From Acidobacteriota bacterium (GTDB taxonomy: Bacteria > Acidobacteriota > Terriglobia > Terriglobales > Acidobacteriaceae), in assembly GCA_003010405.1 (NCBI GenBank), contig PJLO01000005.1, positions 219,730-283,729 of the forward strand: a stretch of 64,000 bases of DNA, given 5' to 3'. The notes under the pieces are model-generated. The model did not search any database, was not told the origin of the DNA, and saw nothing but the letters and a program-made list of their open reading frames with translations. Both the position numbers and the translations under genes were made by a program. Shown one piece after another: positions 37,500 through 46,523 of the stretch. How positions within the stretch are numbered: position 1 is the first letter of the stretch; every line of letters starts with the position of its first letter.

Positions 37500-38678
37500 A
37501 TGACAGCAAAGAAACTCCGCGTAGGTGTACTTTTTGGCGGCCGCAGCGGCGAGCATGAAGTCTCGCTTTTGTCTGCTGCGTCGGTTATACAGGCCATTGA
37601 TCGCACGAAATATGATGTTGTTCCTATCGGCATTACCAAGCAGGGGCTCTGGCTCACCGGCCAGCAAGCTGAGCAGTTGCTGAAAGGTGAGTATGTCGAT
37701 GCGCCTCGCGGTAAGAATTCGCGTGGCGGAAATCACGCAGCCCTGCTGGCCAAGGGCGAGGACGCAGTGCTGGCACCGCCCGCGCCCGTTGCGGAGTCCA
37801 TCATGCCTTTCGAGACAGCGCGCAGTCACAATGGCCCGCTACCCATTGCGGTCGATGTAATCTTTCCCGTGCTCCACGGCACCTTCGGCGAAGACGGCAC
37901 CATGCAGGGCCTGCTTGAACTTGCGGACATTCCCTACGTCGGCTCTGGCGTTCTCGGCTCCGCCGCCGGAATGGACAAAGACGTGATGAAGCGCCTCTTC
38001 TGCGACTCCCGCCTCCCGCTGATCAAGCACCTCACCGTTCTTCGCTCCGACTGGGAGAAAAATCCCAAGAAGATCGAGAAGGCGGTGGAATCCGCCCTCA
38101 GATATCCAATTTTCGTGAAACCGGCAAACCTTGGCAGCTCGGTAGGTATCAGCAAGGTTCACGATGCCAGCGAACTTCCGGGCGCGATCAATGAGGCCGC
38201 CCGTTACGACCGCAAGATCGTGATTGAGCAGGGAGTCGGCGGCAAACGCCACAAGGCTCGCGAGATCGAGTGCGCGATTCTTGGCAATGACGAACCGATT
38301 GCCTCCATCTGCGGCGAAATCGTCCCCGCCAAGGAGTTTTACGATTACAACGCCAAATACCACGACGCCGGCTCGGAGTTGCTCATACCTGCCCGCCTTG
38401 ACCACACTCAGGTTCGGCAAGTTCAGGACATGGCAATTCGCGCTTTTCAGAGCTGTGAATGTTCGGGTCTCGCCCGCGTCGATTTCCTGATGGACCCGAC
38501 GACCGAACATTTTTATATCAATGAGGTCAACACTCTCCCCGGCTTCACGGCTATCAGCATGTATCCCAAGCTCTGGGCCGCCAGCGGAATAGAGTACCCC
38601 GATCTTATTGATCGCCTGATAAAGCTGGCGCTTGAGCGCCATGCAGACAAGAAACGCAATCAGTACGTGAAAGACTAA
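37500..38678 (+). CDS. ddl: D-alanine--D-alanine ligase
   Basis: 392 residues, ATP-grasp enzyme joining two D-Ala for peptidoglycan precursors, cytosolic. N-terminal [18 protein letters not shown], the ATP site [14 protein letters not shown], and the C-terminal [10 protein letters not shown] and [21 protein letters not shown] are all intact. Slightly long for Ddl because of an insertion about 60-105 ([12 protein letters not shown]...). A TATAAT box at 37459-37464 lies 36 bases ahead of the ATG, with only a weak -35. Terminated at 38707. Confidence 0.95.
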   Translation: MTAKKLRVGVLFGGRSGEHEVSLLSAASVIQAIDRTKYDVVPIGITKQGLWLTGQQAEQLLKGEYVDAPRGKNSRGGNHAALLAKGEDAVLAPPAPVAESIMPFETARSHNGPLPIAVDVIFPVLHGTFGEDGTMQGLLELADIPYVGSGVLGSAAGMDKDVMKRLFCDSRLPLIKHLTVLRSDWEKNPKKIEKAVESALRYPIFVKPANLGSSVGISKVHDASELPGAINEAARYDRKIVIEQGVGGKRHKAREIECAILGNDEPIASICGEIVPAKEFYDYNAKYHDAGSELLIPARLDHTQVRQVQDMAIRAFQSCECSGLARVDFLMDPTTEHFYINEVNTLPGFTAISMYPKLWAASGIEYPDLIDRLIKLALERHADKKRNQYVKD

Positions 38679-38706
38679 ACAGGGCAAAAAAACGCGAGTG
38701 AATGAA

Positions 38707-38750
38707 GGGAGTTCGGGCGAGCGATGCTCACCAGGACTCCCGTGTTTTTT
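38707..38750 (+). terminator. rho-independent terminator of ddl
   Basis: GGGAGT pairs with ACTCCC (38707-38712 with 38736-38741) with an inner GAGC/GCTC pair, followed by GTGTTTTTT. It separates ddl from the TetR operon. Confidence 0.8.
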
Positions 38751-38783
38751 GCAACTTGCATTTGTCTGTATGGGTTTCTAAAC

Positions 38784-38801
38784 TAACTAACCAGTTAGTT
38801 A
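38784..38801. promoter_or_regulatory. palindromic operator for the TetR-type repressor
   Basis: TAACTAAC-CA-GTTAGTTA is a perfect 8-bp inverted repeat with a 2-base centre. It ends three bases before the ATG of the TetR gene, so a bound repressor would block transcription of its own operon. An extra upstream copy of the half-site (AACTAAC) overlaps the left arm. Confidence 0.8.
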
Positions 38802-38804
38802 ATT

Positions 38805-39584
38805 ATGGCTGCGCCCAAATCCAAACCGTTGGCTTCACGTGCCCGCAATGCCACGGCCAGCCGCAGCGCCATTCTTGATCACGCCATTGCCGAGTTTGCG
38901 AAGCAGGGCATAGCCGGAGCTCGCACGGCTGCAATCGCCGACGCGGCCGGAGTCAACAAGGCTCTGCTCTACTACTATTTCAAGAACAAAGAGAGTCTCT
39001 ACTCCGCGGCTCTGCGCGAGGTCTTCAGCGGACTTGTCGAGGACGCTCTGCCCATGTTGCAGAGCGAGCTTTCTCCGGGTGAAAAAGTCCTCCGCTTCGC
39101 CCGCGTTCACTTTGAATACCTCGTCAATCATCCGGACTATCCGCGTCTCATTCATCAGGAACTCTCACGGGCCTGCATTACTGGCGAGCCCTCCAGCGAC
39201 TTTCGTGCAATCAGCGCGTCGCACTTCGTGCCTTTGCAGCGCGCTGGATTAAAAGCTGTTCAGGATGGCATTGCCTCTGGTGAATTCCGCAAAATTGAAG
39301 GGGCTAGTGTTCTCACGAACATTGTCGGAATGAACGTTTTTTACTTCGTCTCCGCGCCCATTGCGCGCATCGTTCGCGGCATCGACCCATTTTCTCCGGT
39401 GTGCATTCGCGACCACGTCGCCACAGCACTGGACTTTATTGGCGCTTCGCTTTTCAATGATCGCAAGCACGGAATTGCGCTGGCCAGGAAAATTGCCGCC
39501 GCTCCGGCTCTGCCGCGTAAACAGCCTTCCAGCAGTAAGAACAGCAAGGTTTGCAGCAACAAAAACGTTCGGTTCAGGTCTTAG
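38805..39584 (+). CDS. TetR-family repressor of the exporter operon
   Basis: 259 residues. The N-terminal HTH (ILDHAIAEFAKQGIAGARTAAIADAAGVNKALLYYYFKNKESLY, about 23-66) is canonical TetR. The C-terminal ligand domain runs to about residue 225, then a Lys/Ser-rich tail. The palindrome just before its ATG argues for autorepression. Gene order TetR-HlyD-ATPase-permease resembles the E. coli cecR-ybhGFSR operon, a drug and toxic-compound exporter; that comparison is from known gene order, not a search. The start follows the operator without a good Shine-Dalgarno. Confidence 0.9.
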   Translation: MAAPKSKPLASRARNATASRSAILDHAIAEFAKQGIAGARTAAIADAAGVNKALLYYYFKNKESLYSAALREVFSGLVEDALPMLQSELSPGEKVLRFARVHFEYLVNHPDYPRLIHQELSRACITGEPSSDFRAISASHFVPLQRAGLKAVQDGIASGEFRKIEGASVLTNIVGMNVFYFVSAPIARIVRGIDPFSPVCIRDHVATALDFIGASLFNDRKHGIALARKIAAAPALPRKQPSSSKNSKVCSNKNVRFRS

Positions 39585-39633
39585 GTACGCAGATGTGCTT
39601 TTCGCAGAGTAGGGAAGGAAAACGAACAAGCTT

Positions 39634-40698
39634 ATGAGTGCCAAATATCGTGTGTTCGCGATTCTGGGAATTGTTTTCCTGCTTTCGCTTGGCTTTTACT
39701 TCTACTCCACTTACGGAACCTCCGATGTAGTTCTTATTGGCACAGTCGATGCCAATCAGGTGATTGTCAGCAGCAAGGTTCCGGGGCGTATCGAACGCCT
39801 GCTCGTGGACGAAGGCCAGAGCGTCAAGCAGGGAGAGCTTATCGCGCAAATCGACAATGAGGACCTCGCCGCCGAACGTGATTCCGCCCGCGCGACTCTT
39901 GCCAGTCTGCGCTCGCAGGTGCGCCAGACCAACGAAACTTATGCCAGCACTCACGGCGAAACCGATGCGCAGGTGAAGAATGCCGCCGCCTCGCTGGAGG
40001 CGGCCCAGGCATCTCTCGAAGAGAGCGAGGCCAATGAGCGCCAGCAGGCGCTCGATACCAGGCGCACCGTCGCGCTTGCCGATCAGGGCGTGGCCAGCCA
40101 GCAGGACCGCGACCGTGCCGTGCAGACATTGGCAGCGGATCAGGCCCGCGTGCGAGCGAATCGCAAGCTCGTGGCCGCCGCACAGGCCACCTTGAACACC
40201 ATGCAAGCGCGAATCAATCAGGCCGCCGCTGCCCGCAGCAACATTGCCGTAACACAAAGTCAGATGGATTCCGCTAACGCCAAGCTTGCCGAAGCGGAAG
40301 TTCGCATTGGCTACACACGTGTCACCTCGCCCGTCACTGGCATCATCAGCGTCCGCGCCGCGCGCGAAGGTGAAGTGGTCAACGTCGGCACTCCCATTGT
40401 CACTATCGTCGATCTCACGCAAACCTGGGTTTATGCGGCGATCCCGGAAACTCAGGCGCAGCTTGTTAAACTCGGCGACACTCTGGATGTGCGCATGCCG
40501 GGAGGGGAACGCGTTCCCGGCAAGGTGATAGCCAAAGCTACCGAAGCCGATTTTGCTACGGAGCGCGATTTCAGCCGCACTAAGCGCGACATTCGAACCG
40601 TGCGCCTCAAAATGATCATCAACAATCCGCGTGAGACTTACGTTCCTGGCATGACCGCCGAGGTTCTTCTCCCGCGGCACCTTTTTGGCGGGAAGTAG
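39634..40698 (+). CDS. HlyD-family membrane fusion protein
   Basis: 354 residues. One N-terminal membrane helix (FAILGIVFLLSLGFYFYSTYG), a lipoyl/barrel-sandwich half (VPGRIERLLVDEGQSVKQGELIAQID), a long alpha-helical hairpin about 85-220, and the returning half (AEVRIGYTRVTSPVTGIISVRAAREGEVVNVGTPIVTIVD). It bridges the inner-membrane ABC exporter to an outer-membrane channel. 49 bases after the TetR gene and 11 before the ATPase gene. Confidence 0.92.
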   Translation: MSAKYRVFAILGIVFLLSLGFYFYSTYGTSDVVLIGTVDANQVIVSSKVPGRIERLLVDEGQSVKQGELIAQIDNEDLAAERDSARATLASLRSQVRQTNETYASTHGETDAQVKNAAASLEAAQASLEESEANERQQALDTRRTVALADQGVASQQDRDRAVQTLAADQARVRANRKLVAAAQATLNTMQARINQAAAARSNIAVTQSQMDSANAKLAEAEVRIGYTRVTSPVTGIISVRAAREGEVVNVGTPIVTIVDLTQTWVYAAIPETQAQLVKLGDTLDVRMPGGERVPGKVIAKATEADFATERDFSRTKRDIRTVRLKMIINNPRETYVPGMTAEVLLPRHLFGGK

Positions 40699-40709
40699 AG
40701 GAGCCCGCC

Positions 40710-41747
40710 ATGAGCATTCGTACGCGCAAGGGCCTACATTCCGGACATCAAGGCCAGGCCATCTCGGTCGAAAACATCGTCAAGAAGTACGGCGACTTCG
40801 AGGCCGTCAAGGGTGTCACATTCGACGTGAAAGACGGCGAAATCTTCGGCCTCCTCGGTCCCAATGGAGCAGGCAAGAGCACGCTCATACGCATGATGAC
40901 CACGCTCATTCCTATCACCAGCGGCAAGGCTTTTATCGATGGATACGACGTCAGCGAAAACCCCGATGCAGCCCGCCGTGTAATAGGCGTGATTCCGCAG
41001 GCGATGACCAGCGACATCGACCTGACGATCACCGAGAATATGAGTATCTATGCCAAGCTCTATGGTGTTCCACGCGCTGAGCGCGAACGCAACATCGATG
41101 AATTGCTCGAAGCCGTTGATCTGACCAAGTGGCGTGATGCACAGGTAAAAACCCTCTCTGGCGGAATGCGCCGCCGCGCTGAAATTGCGCGTGGTCTAGT
41201 CCACAATCCGCGCATCTTTTTTCTCGATGAGCCCACCACCGGGCTCGATCCCGTCTCGCGCGTAGCGGTCTGGGAGATGCTGAACAAGCTCAAAAGCCAC
41301 CGCCAACTCACCATCCTCATCACCACGCATTACATGGATGAAGCCGACCGCCTCTGCGACCGCATCGCAATCGTCGATCACGGCCAACTCGTCGCCCTCG
41401 ATACGCCTATGGCACTAAAGACCAGCGTTCCTGGCAATAATGTGGTCGAAGTTCAATTTCTCAAAGCGCCATCGGGATGGGCCGAACGCCTTCACGATCT
41501 CTCTGGCGTTCAAAGCGTACAGGATGAGGGCAGCAGCATGTTTCGCCTGTTGACCTCCACAGGTTCGCAAACCACCACCGCGCTGGTCGAGTTATCCGTT
41601 CGCGCCGGAGTTGAGATCAAAACTTTGACAGTGCAGAACACTTCGCTTGACGATGTATTCGTCCACTACACCGGTCGTCAGCTTCGCGATGAGCAGGTAA
41701 AGGCCTTTGGCTTCGTAATGCCGCCGCGCCCAGGAATGCGTTCATGA
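40710..41747 (+). CDS. ABC exporter ATP-binding subunit
   Basis: 345 residues. Walker A GPNGAGKST, signature LSGGMRRRAE, Walker B FFLDEPTTGLD and the switch His in ITTHYMDEAD are intact. A C-terminal DUF4162-like part (NTSLDDVFVHYTGRQL) is typical of ABC-2 drug exporters. Cytoplasmic partner of the permease, whose ATG overlaps this stop by 4 bases (ATGA). Confidence 0.94.
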   Translation: MSIRTRKGLHSGHQGQAISVENIVKKYGDFEAVKGVTFDVKDGEIFGLLGPNGAGKSTLIRMMTTLIPITSGKAFIDGYDVSENPDAARRVIGVIPQAMTSDIDLTITENMSIYAKLYGVPRAERERNIDELLEAVDLTKWRDAQVKTLSGGMRRRAEIARGLVHNPRIFFLDEPTTGLDPVSRVAVWEMLNKLKSHRQLTILITTHYMDEADRLCDRIAIVDHGQLVALDTPMALKTSVPGNNVVEVQFLKAPSGWAERLHDLSGVQSVQDEGSSMFRLLTSTGSQTTTALVELSVRAGVEIKTLTVQNTSLDDVFVHYTGRQLRDEQVKAFGFVMPPRPGMRS

Positions 41748-42859
41748 ACAGAATGCTTGCGATTATCGAGCGCGAGATGCGGAAATTTTTCCGCTCGCCG
41801 ACCCTCATGATTACGGCCATGATTTTCCCGCTCGTTCAGCTCATCATCCTTGGGAACGCTTTCGGCGGAAAGATTCGCGATGCCCGCGTGGCCATTGTTG
41901 ACGAGGACCACGGCAACCAGGCCGTGCGCATTCGTGAAGCGTTCAGCTCGGTTGAATCCAATGTTCGCACCTTTGTTGCGGTGGATTACAGCGACGAAGT
42001 ACGTGCCCGAGAAGATGTCCGCCAGGGCCGTCTCGAAGGCGCGCTCATTATTCCGCCACAGTTTTCTCGCAGGTTTTATGAAGGAGAAAATCCGCGACTT
42101 GGCATGGTGGTCGACAACAGCGACCAGTTCATGGCGAATTCCTTGCAAACGAAAATGCAGGAACTTGTAAATTCGCTCAACTCGCCTGCGGCCACAGCCA
42201 AACGCATTCCCAGCGATGTAGCGCTTGAGATCGTCGAGCTCTACCCCTACATCGAATATCTCAAGTACCTCCTACCCGGCTCCATCTCTCTGGCAATGTT
42301 TGTCTCCGTAATGATCGGTGGCGGCATGTTGTATATCGACGACAAAGCCCGCGGAGTTCATGAGGGCTATCTCGTCACGCCCATCACTTCCATGGAAATG
42401 GTTCTTGGCCTGAACCTTGCAGGTGCGCTGAAAGCCATAATGGCCGGTTGTGCCCTGACCATTCTGGGTTCGCTGATAGCTGGTCTTGGATCGTCGTTTC
42501 AGCCGGCGCATGTCCTGCAATGGTTTCTGCTCATCTGCGCCACCTCATTCGCCTTCAATGGCCTGATGTTTCTGCTCATGGTTCGCGTGGAAGATCCACT
42601 TGTTCCGCGCGCAATGTTCGGCATTTTGAACACCCTGCTTTATTTCCCCAGCGGCGCAATTTATCCCGTGCAGGCCTTTCCGAAGTGGTTGCGTGTCATC
42701 TCCTACGTTGATCCGTTCAGCTATGCCGTCCATGGACTCAAGGCGACCTTGCTCAAGGAAGCCTCATGGGTAGCGGTCTCTCAGGACCTCCTCTATCTCA
42801 CAGTTTTCGGCCTCGTCAGTTTGGTCATATCGGTACCGCTTTTCAAGAGGACACTGTAA
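41744..42859 (+). CDS. ABC-2 type permease
   Basis: 371 residues. One helix near the N-terminus (LMITAMIFPLVQLIILGNAF), a large extracytoplasmic loop of about 130 residues, then five C-terminal helices (SISLAMFVSVMIGGGMLYID, ILGSLIAGLGSSF, AMFGILNTLLYFPSGAIYPV). The motif DPFSYAVHGLK is typical of YbhS/YbhR-like permeases. Only one permease gene is present, so it probably works as a homodimer. Confidence 0.92.
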   Translation: MNRMLAIIEREMRKFFRSPTLMITAMIFPLVQLIILGNAFGGKIRDARVAIVDEDHGNQAVRIREAFSSVESNVRTFVAVDYSDEVRAREDVRQGRLEGALIIPPQFSRRFYEGENPRLGMVVDNSDQFMANSLQTKMQELVNSLNSPAATAKRIPSDVALEIVELYPYIEYLKYLLPGSISLAMFVSVMIGGGMLYIDDKARGVHEGYLVTPITSMEMVLGLNLAGALKAIMAGCALTILGSLIAGLGSSFQPAHVLQWFLLICATSFAFNGLMFLLMVRVEDPLVPRAMFGILNTLLYFPSGAIYPVQAFPKWLRVISYVDPFSYAVHGLKATLLKEASWVAVSQDLLYLTVFGLVSLVISVPLFKRTL

Positions 42860-42928
42860 GCGGAGGGCAGAGTCATCCCGAAGTGTCTGAGAAGCAGCTA
42901 AGTCACCAGTCTTGCAGAGCCGCTTGTC

Positions 42929-43564
42929 TTAAATCCCAGCAGTGTTGCTGCAGGTCTGCCTCTGGCTTTCGATTTCCAGTTGCCGCCAAACTTCGCGCAC
43001 TTTCTTTTCTGCATTTTCTTTGGAGCCGCTATTGTCTACTACATAATCCGCGAGTCTTACCTTCTCCTCTTCGGATATCTGTGCCGCCATGCGCCGTTGC
43101 ACCTCTTCGCGTGCTGCCTCGATACTCATTCCCGTGCGCTGGGCAAAGCGCGAAACCTTTTGCTCGGGCGTACATGTCACCACGATCAGCTTGTCATAGA
43201 CTGCACCAGCCTCAAGGATCAGTGCGGCCTCGCAAATCGCCACGCCAGCCGGATCGCTTTCAGCTGCCTCGCGAGCCCAGTCGTCCATAAAGGCCAGCAC
43301 CGCCGGATGCACAATCTTGTTCAACTCCTTGATGCGGGCAGGGAAGGCGGCTTCCGCTAGTTTGGCCCTTGCAATTGTTCCGTCCCGGGCCAGAATCTGT
43401 TCCCCAAAAGCCTTCACAATGCGCTCATAAACAAGCTCTCCTGGAGCCATCAATCGGTGCGCCACCTCGTCGGCCCGGAGGGTGTGGGCTCCCAACTCGG
43501 CAAACATCGCGAGTACGGTTGATTTTCCGCAAGCGATCCCTCCCGTCAATCCAACTTTAAGCAT
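42929..43564 (-). CDS. coaE: dephospho-CoA kinase
   Basis: 211 residues from ATG 43564, where MLKVGLTGGIACGKST gives the canonical start and P-loop; the open frame beyond to 43672 is not supported. Last step of coenzyme A synthesis, ATP-dependent phosphorylation of dephospho-CoA. RADEVAH and the Arg-rich QRTGMSIEAAREEVQRRMAAQ lid are present. The final 15 residues are atypical and poorly conserved in the family. Confidence 0.94.
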   Translation of the reverse strand: MLKVGLTGGIACGKSTVLAMFAELGAHTLRADEVAHRLMAPGELVYERIVKAFGEQILARDGTIARAKLAEAAFPARIKELNKIVHPAVLAFMDDWAREAAESDPAGVAICEAALILEAGAVYDKLIVVTCTPEQKVSRFAQRTGMSIEAAREEVQRRMAAQISEEEKVRLADYVVDNSGSKENAEKKVREVWRQLEIESQRQTCSNTAGI

Positions 43565-43733
43565 GCTGACAGTCTCAGGTATGGGAGATTTTCGTGCAAG
43601 CGCCGTCCTGTCCTGAACGGGCCTGGCGTCGAGGGAAGAAAGAACCGTTCCGCCGATTATTGTGAATTGCATCTATTAATGAGTGGTGTTGTGTTCGGCA
43701 ATACGTCAATCAACTCTGTGGATGGGGTGTGGC

Positions 43734-44255
43734 ATGAAATCATCAACAGCCCCCAAGAGGTCCTCCATAATCGTTCGTCATTTCGACTCGCACGAGAGTG
43801 CCCGGGCCCAATCACTGGAAGGCGTGCTGCTCGCCGCATTCTGGCAGCGGGCTGCGGCTTTTATGATTGATCTTTTCCTTACTCTGGCGATCTATATTCC
43901 CGCTATTATGCTCTACCAATATTTGCAAGCGCAGGTCGCGCATCGCCCGCTACACATAGCTATGCGCTTCAGACTGCGTGATCTGCAGGACTTGGCTTGG
44001 CTCATTGCATACGCGGGACTCTCGGTGTGGTGGACCAATGGCCTCACTCTGGGCAAGCGCCTGTTGCGTATCCGCGTCGTCTCGCTCAAGCGTGAGAAAA
44101 TTATGCTCTGGCAGGCGCTGGAGCGTGCCCTCGGGTACGGCGCCTCGGCGCTCGAAGGCGGCTTCGGATTCTTCCAGTACTTCATTCACCACAACTGCCA
44201 GTGCGTGCATGACCGAATTGCCGAAACCATTGTGGTAAGCGAGCCGAAAAACTGA
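43734..44255 (+). CDS. RDD-family membrane protein
   Basis: 173 residues from ATG 43734 (GGGGTGTGGC ahead). Two or three helices and an RDD-like core (FWQRAAAFMIDLFL, then GLTLGKRLLRIRVVSLKREK and the CVHDRIAETIVV end), the Arg/Asp pairs giving the family its name. Inner membrane; possible ion transport is suggested for some homologues only. Divergent from coaE and ahead of the DUF177 operon. Confidence 0.85.
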   Translation: MKSSTAPKRSSIIVRHFDSHESARAQSLEGVLLAAFWQRAAAFMIDLFLTLAIYIPAIMLYQYLQAQVAHRPLHIAMRFRLRDLQDLAWLIAYAGLSVWWTNGLTLGKRLLRIRVVSLKREKIMLWQALERALGYGASALEGGFGFFQYFIHHNCQCVHDRIAETIVVSEPKN

Positions 44256-44310
44256 GTCCCAGACCTGCCCTCATGGCCGAAATCGGCGGTTCATCGCCGT
44301 TAGCCTGTGT

Positions 44311-44346
44311 TTGACACCGCCCACCCTACGCCCTTATCCTTATAAT
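44311..44346 (+). promoter_or_regulatory. candidate promoter of the DUF177-rpmF-plsX-fabD operon
   Basis: A perfect TTGACA at 44311-44316 and a perfect TATAAT at 44341-44346 lie in the gap, but 24 bases apart rather than 17. TTATCC at 44334-44339 would give the ideal 17-base spacing for the same -35. Which -10 is used cannot be told. Confidence 0.45.
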
Positions 44347-44489
44347 CTGTCCTGAGGAGTGTTTCCCGCCAGGAGTAAGGTCTCGTGACAGTTCCTATTA
44401 GAGCTGCCGAATTCCTTGCGTCTCATTCGCTTACAAGCGAAGCGGTTGTTGGTCGCCGGCTGGGTTCGGCTTCGGGAGCATGTAGCATC

Positions 44490-45038
44490 ATGAAAATTCG
44501 CGTTCAAGATCTGGAAATCCGGAAGCTGGAATTTGAACACCAGTTCCAACCCGGAGAAATTGATTTAGGCTCTGAAGTGCGGCAGGTTGGTTTGCTTGCG
44601 ACCGATGGGCGCGCCGAACTGATTCGTGAACACCACGGCGGGCGGGAAACAATTGACGATATTCGGCTGGTGGGTAAATTCGCTGGCCAGATCGAAGTCA
44701 GTTGTGCCCGTTGTCTTGAGCCGGTCGTAATTCCGGTTTCACGTTCTTTTGATCTTTTGTATCGCCCTTCGGAGTCTGCGGAACGCACCGATGAGGTGGC
44801 GATCAATGAGGCCGATACGGAAATCGGCTATTACTCAGGCGGGGGCATGGAACTGGAAGATTCGCTTCGTGAGCAGATTCTTCTTGCCGTGCCGATCAAG
44901 GCTCTCTGCCGCTATGATTGCAAGGGCCTGTGTCCTGTTTGCGGTGTGAATCGCAACGAGCAACTCTGCGACTGTAAACAGAGTGTTCCGGATCCACGCT
45001 GGGCTACGCTCGGCGACTTGAAAAGCAAATTGCAGTAA
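44490..45038 (+). CDS. DUF177 (YceD-like) metal-binding protein
   Basis: 182 residues from ATG 44490 (GGGAG upstream). Beta-rich N-terminal half and a four-Cys C-terminal region: SCARCLEP, LCRYDCKGLCPVCGVNR and LCDCKQ. The family lies ahead of rpmF in most bacteria and has been linked to 23S rRNA synthesis, which is established for plant and bacterial homologues. First gene of the operon, followed by rpmF after 67 bases. Confidence 0.9.
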   Translation: MKIRVQDLEIRKLEFEHQFQPGEIDLGSEVRQVGLLATDGRAELIREHHGGRETIDDIRLVGKFAGQIEVSCARCLEPVVIPVSRSFDLLYRPSESAERTDEVAINEADTEIGYYSGGGMELEDSLREQILLAVPIKALCRYDCKGLCPVCGVNRNEQLCDCKQSVPDPRWATLGDLKSKLQ

Positions 45039-45105
45039 CGCCTCCGGGCGACTTTGAGTTCGCGGTCTCGTTTGCGGCCGCAGGGAAATTGAAAGGTAGT
45101 AAGTT

Positions 45106-45288
45106 ATGGCAAATCCTAAACGGCGACACTCCAAGCAGCGCACGGCCCTCCGTCGCGCTCACGATCACCTTACCGCGCGCTCTCTGAGCGAGTGCCCCAA
45201 TTGTCACGAAGCCAAGCTTCCGCACCGCGCCTGCGCCAAGTGCGGTCATTACAAGGGCCGGGAAATTAATCAGGTCGAAAAGGCTTAG
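45106..45288 (+). CDS. rpmF: 50S ribosomal protein L32
   Basis: 60 residues. [20 protein letters not shown] start and zinc-ribbon pairs CPNC and CAKC ([24 protein letters not shown]) are diagnostic of L32. Basic, large-subunit protein. GAAAGGTAGTAAGTT precedes the ATG. Between DUF177 and plsX, the classic bacterial order. Confidence 0.97.
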   Translation: MANPKRRHSKQRTALRRAHDHLTARSLSECPNCHEAKLPHRACAKCGHYKGREINQVEKA

Positions 45289-45305
45289 GACTTCTTTCGC
45301 AAGCG

Positions 45306-46358
45306 ATGTCAATTACCATTGCGGTCGATGCCATGGGTGCGGACCGCGCCCCGAAGCCGGAAGTAGAGGGCGCGATTCTCGCCGCGCAGCATTGTGATGT
45401 TCGAGTTCTTCTGGTAGGGCAAAAGGATGTGGTGAGTGCTGAACTAGCTCATCACCCAGAAGCCCGCAGTTTGCCAATTGAAGTCGTCCATGCCTCCGAG
45501 TTTATCGGCATGGACGAAAAGGCCGCACAGGCCGTCAAACAGAAGCGGGACTCATCCATGCGCGTCGGCCTTCGCCTGGTGAAGGACGGTACAGCTTCGG
45601 GCTTTGTCTCCGCCGGAAACACCGGCGCAGCCATGGTCACAGCCAAAATGGTCTTGGGCGTCATTCCCGGCGTGGATCGTCCTGCTCTTGCCACCGTCTT
45701 TCCTACGGCCGCCAACACCGCCACCGTCATGCTGGACGTCGGAGCGAATGTCGATTGCAAGCCGCATAATCTTCAGCAGTTCGCGATCATGGGCGACGTG
45801 TACTTCCGCACCATCTTCAGCGGGCGGTTTCCCAACGCGAGCAATCCGCGCGTTGGTCTGCTCTCTGTTGGCGAGGAAGAGACCAAAGGAAACGACCTCA
45901 CCCGTGATGCATTCCAGCTCATCAAGAACCTGCCGCTGAACTTTCTCGGAAATGTTGAAGGCCGCGATCTCTACAACGGGCACGCCGACGTGATCGTCTG
46001 CGACGGGTTTGTTGGGAACGTGGCGCTCAAAGTCAGCGAGGGTCTTGTTGAGGCGGTCCGCGCCATTCTCAAGGAGTCCTTACAATCCACCATTACGCGC
46101 CAGATGGGTTACCTGCTCTCGCGTGATGCTTTCAAGGATTTCAAGAAGCGCCTTGATTATTCCGAGTACGGCGGAGCCCCTCTTCTAGGACTCAAGGGCG
46201 TAGCCATTGTCAGTCACGGATCTTCCAACGGCACGGCTATTAAGAACGCCATCCGCGTCGCCGCTGAATTTGCGCGGGCTGGCCTCATTCAAAGAATTGA
46301 GGAGCAGATCCATGCTTCCGGCCGGACTGGCGCCGCTGTAAAGGGTTGGTTTTCTTAG
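45306..46358 (+). CDS. plsX: phosphate acyltransferase PlsX
   Basis: 350 residues. Makes acyl-phosphate from acyl-ACP for phospholipid synthesis, membrane-peripheral. The N-terminal [21 protein letters not shown], the [13 protein letters not shown] stretch and [22 protein letters not shown] near the C-terminus are intact. It starts 17 bases after rpmF. fabH, which follows plsX in many bacteria, is absent; fabD comes next after 165 bases. Confidence 0.96.
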   Translation: MSITIAVDAMGADRAPKPEVEGAILAAQHCDVRVLLVGQKDVVSAELAHHPEARSLPIEVVHASEFIGMDEKAAQAVKQKRDSSMRVGLRLVKDGTASGFVSAGNTGAAMVTAKMVLGVIPGVDRPALATVFPTAANTATVMLDVGANVDCKPHNLQQFAIMGDVYFRTIFSGRFPNASNPRVGLLSVGEEETKGNDLTRDAFQLIKNLPLNFLGNVEGRDLYNGHADVIVCDGFVGNVALKVSEGLVEAVRAILKESLQSTITRQMGYLLSRDAFKDFKKRLDYSEYGGAPLLGLKGVAIVSHGSSNGTAIKNAIRVAAEFARAGLIQRIEEQIHASGRTGAAVKGWFS

Positions 46359-46403
46359 GGAGCGCCGCAAACTTCAACGGCGGACTCGTTTTCAGCAGTA
46401 AAG

Positions 46404-46419
46404 CACGGTTTCGACCGTG
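46404..46419. repeat. UUCG-capped hairpin between plsX and fabD
   Basis: CACGGT-TTCG-ACCGTG, a perfect 6-bp stem with a UUCG loop, resembling the purL-purF element at 4852. No U-run follows, so it is not a classical terminator. About 100 bases ahead of the fabD start. Confidence 0.5.
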
Positions 46420-46523
46420 GAATCTTCGGTATTATCGGGGCCGCAAAGTCCGCGGTAAAAGGAGCGCGAATCTGCATCGTCGAAGCGCTCTCCCGTTACC
46501 AGATGTCGTACACGGAGCTACCA

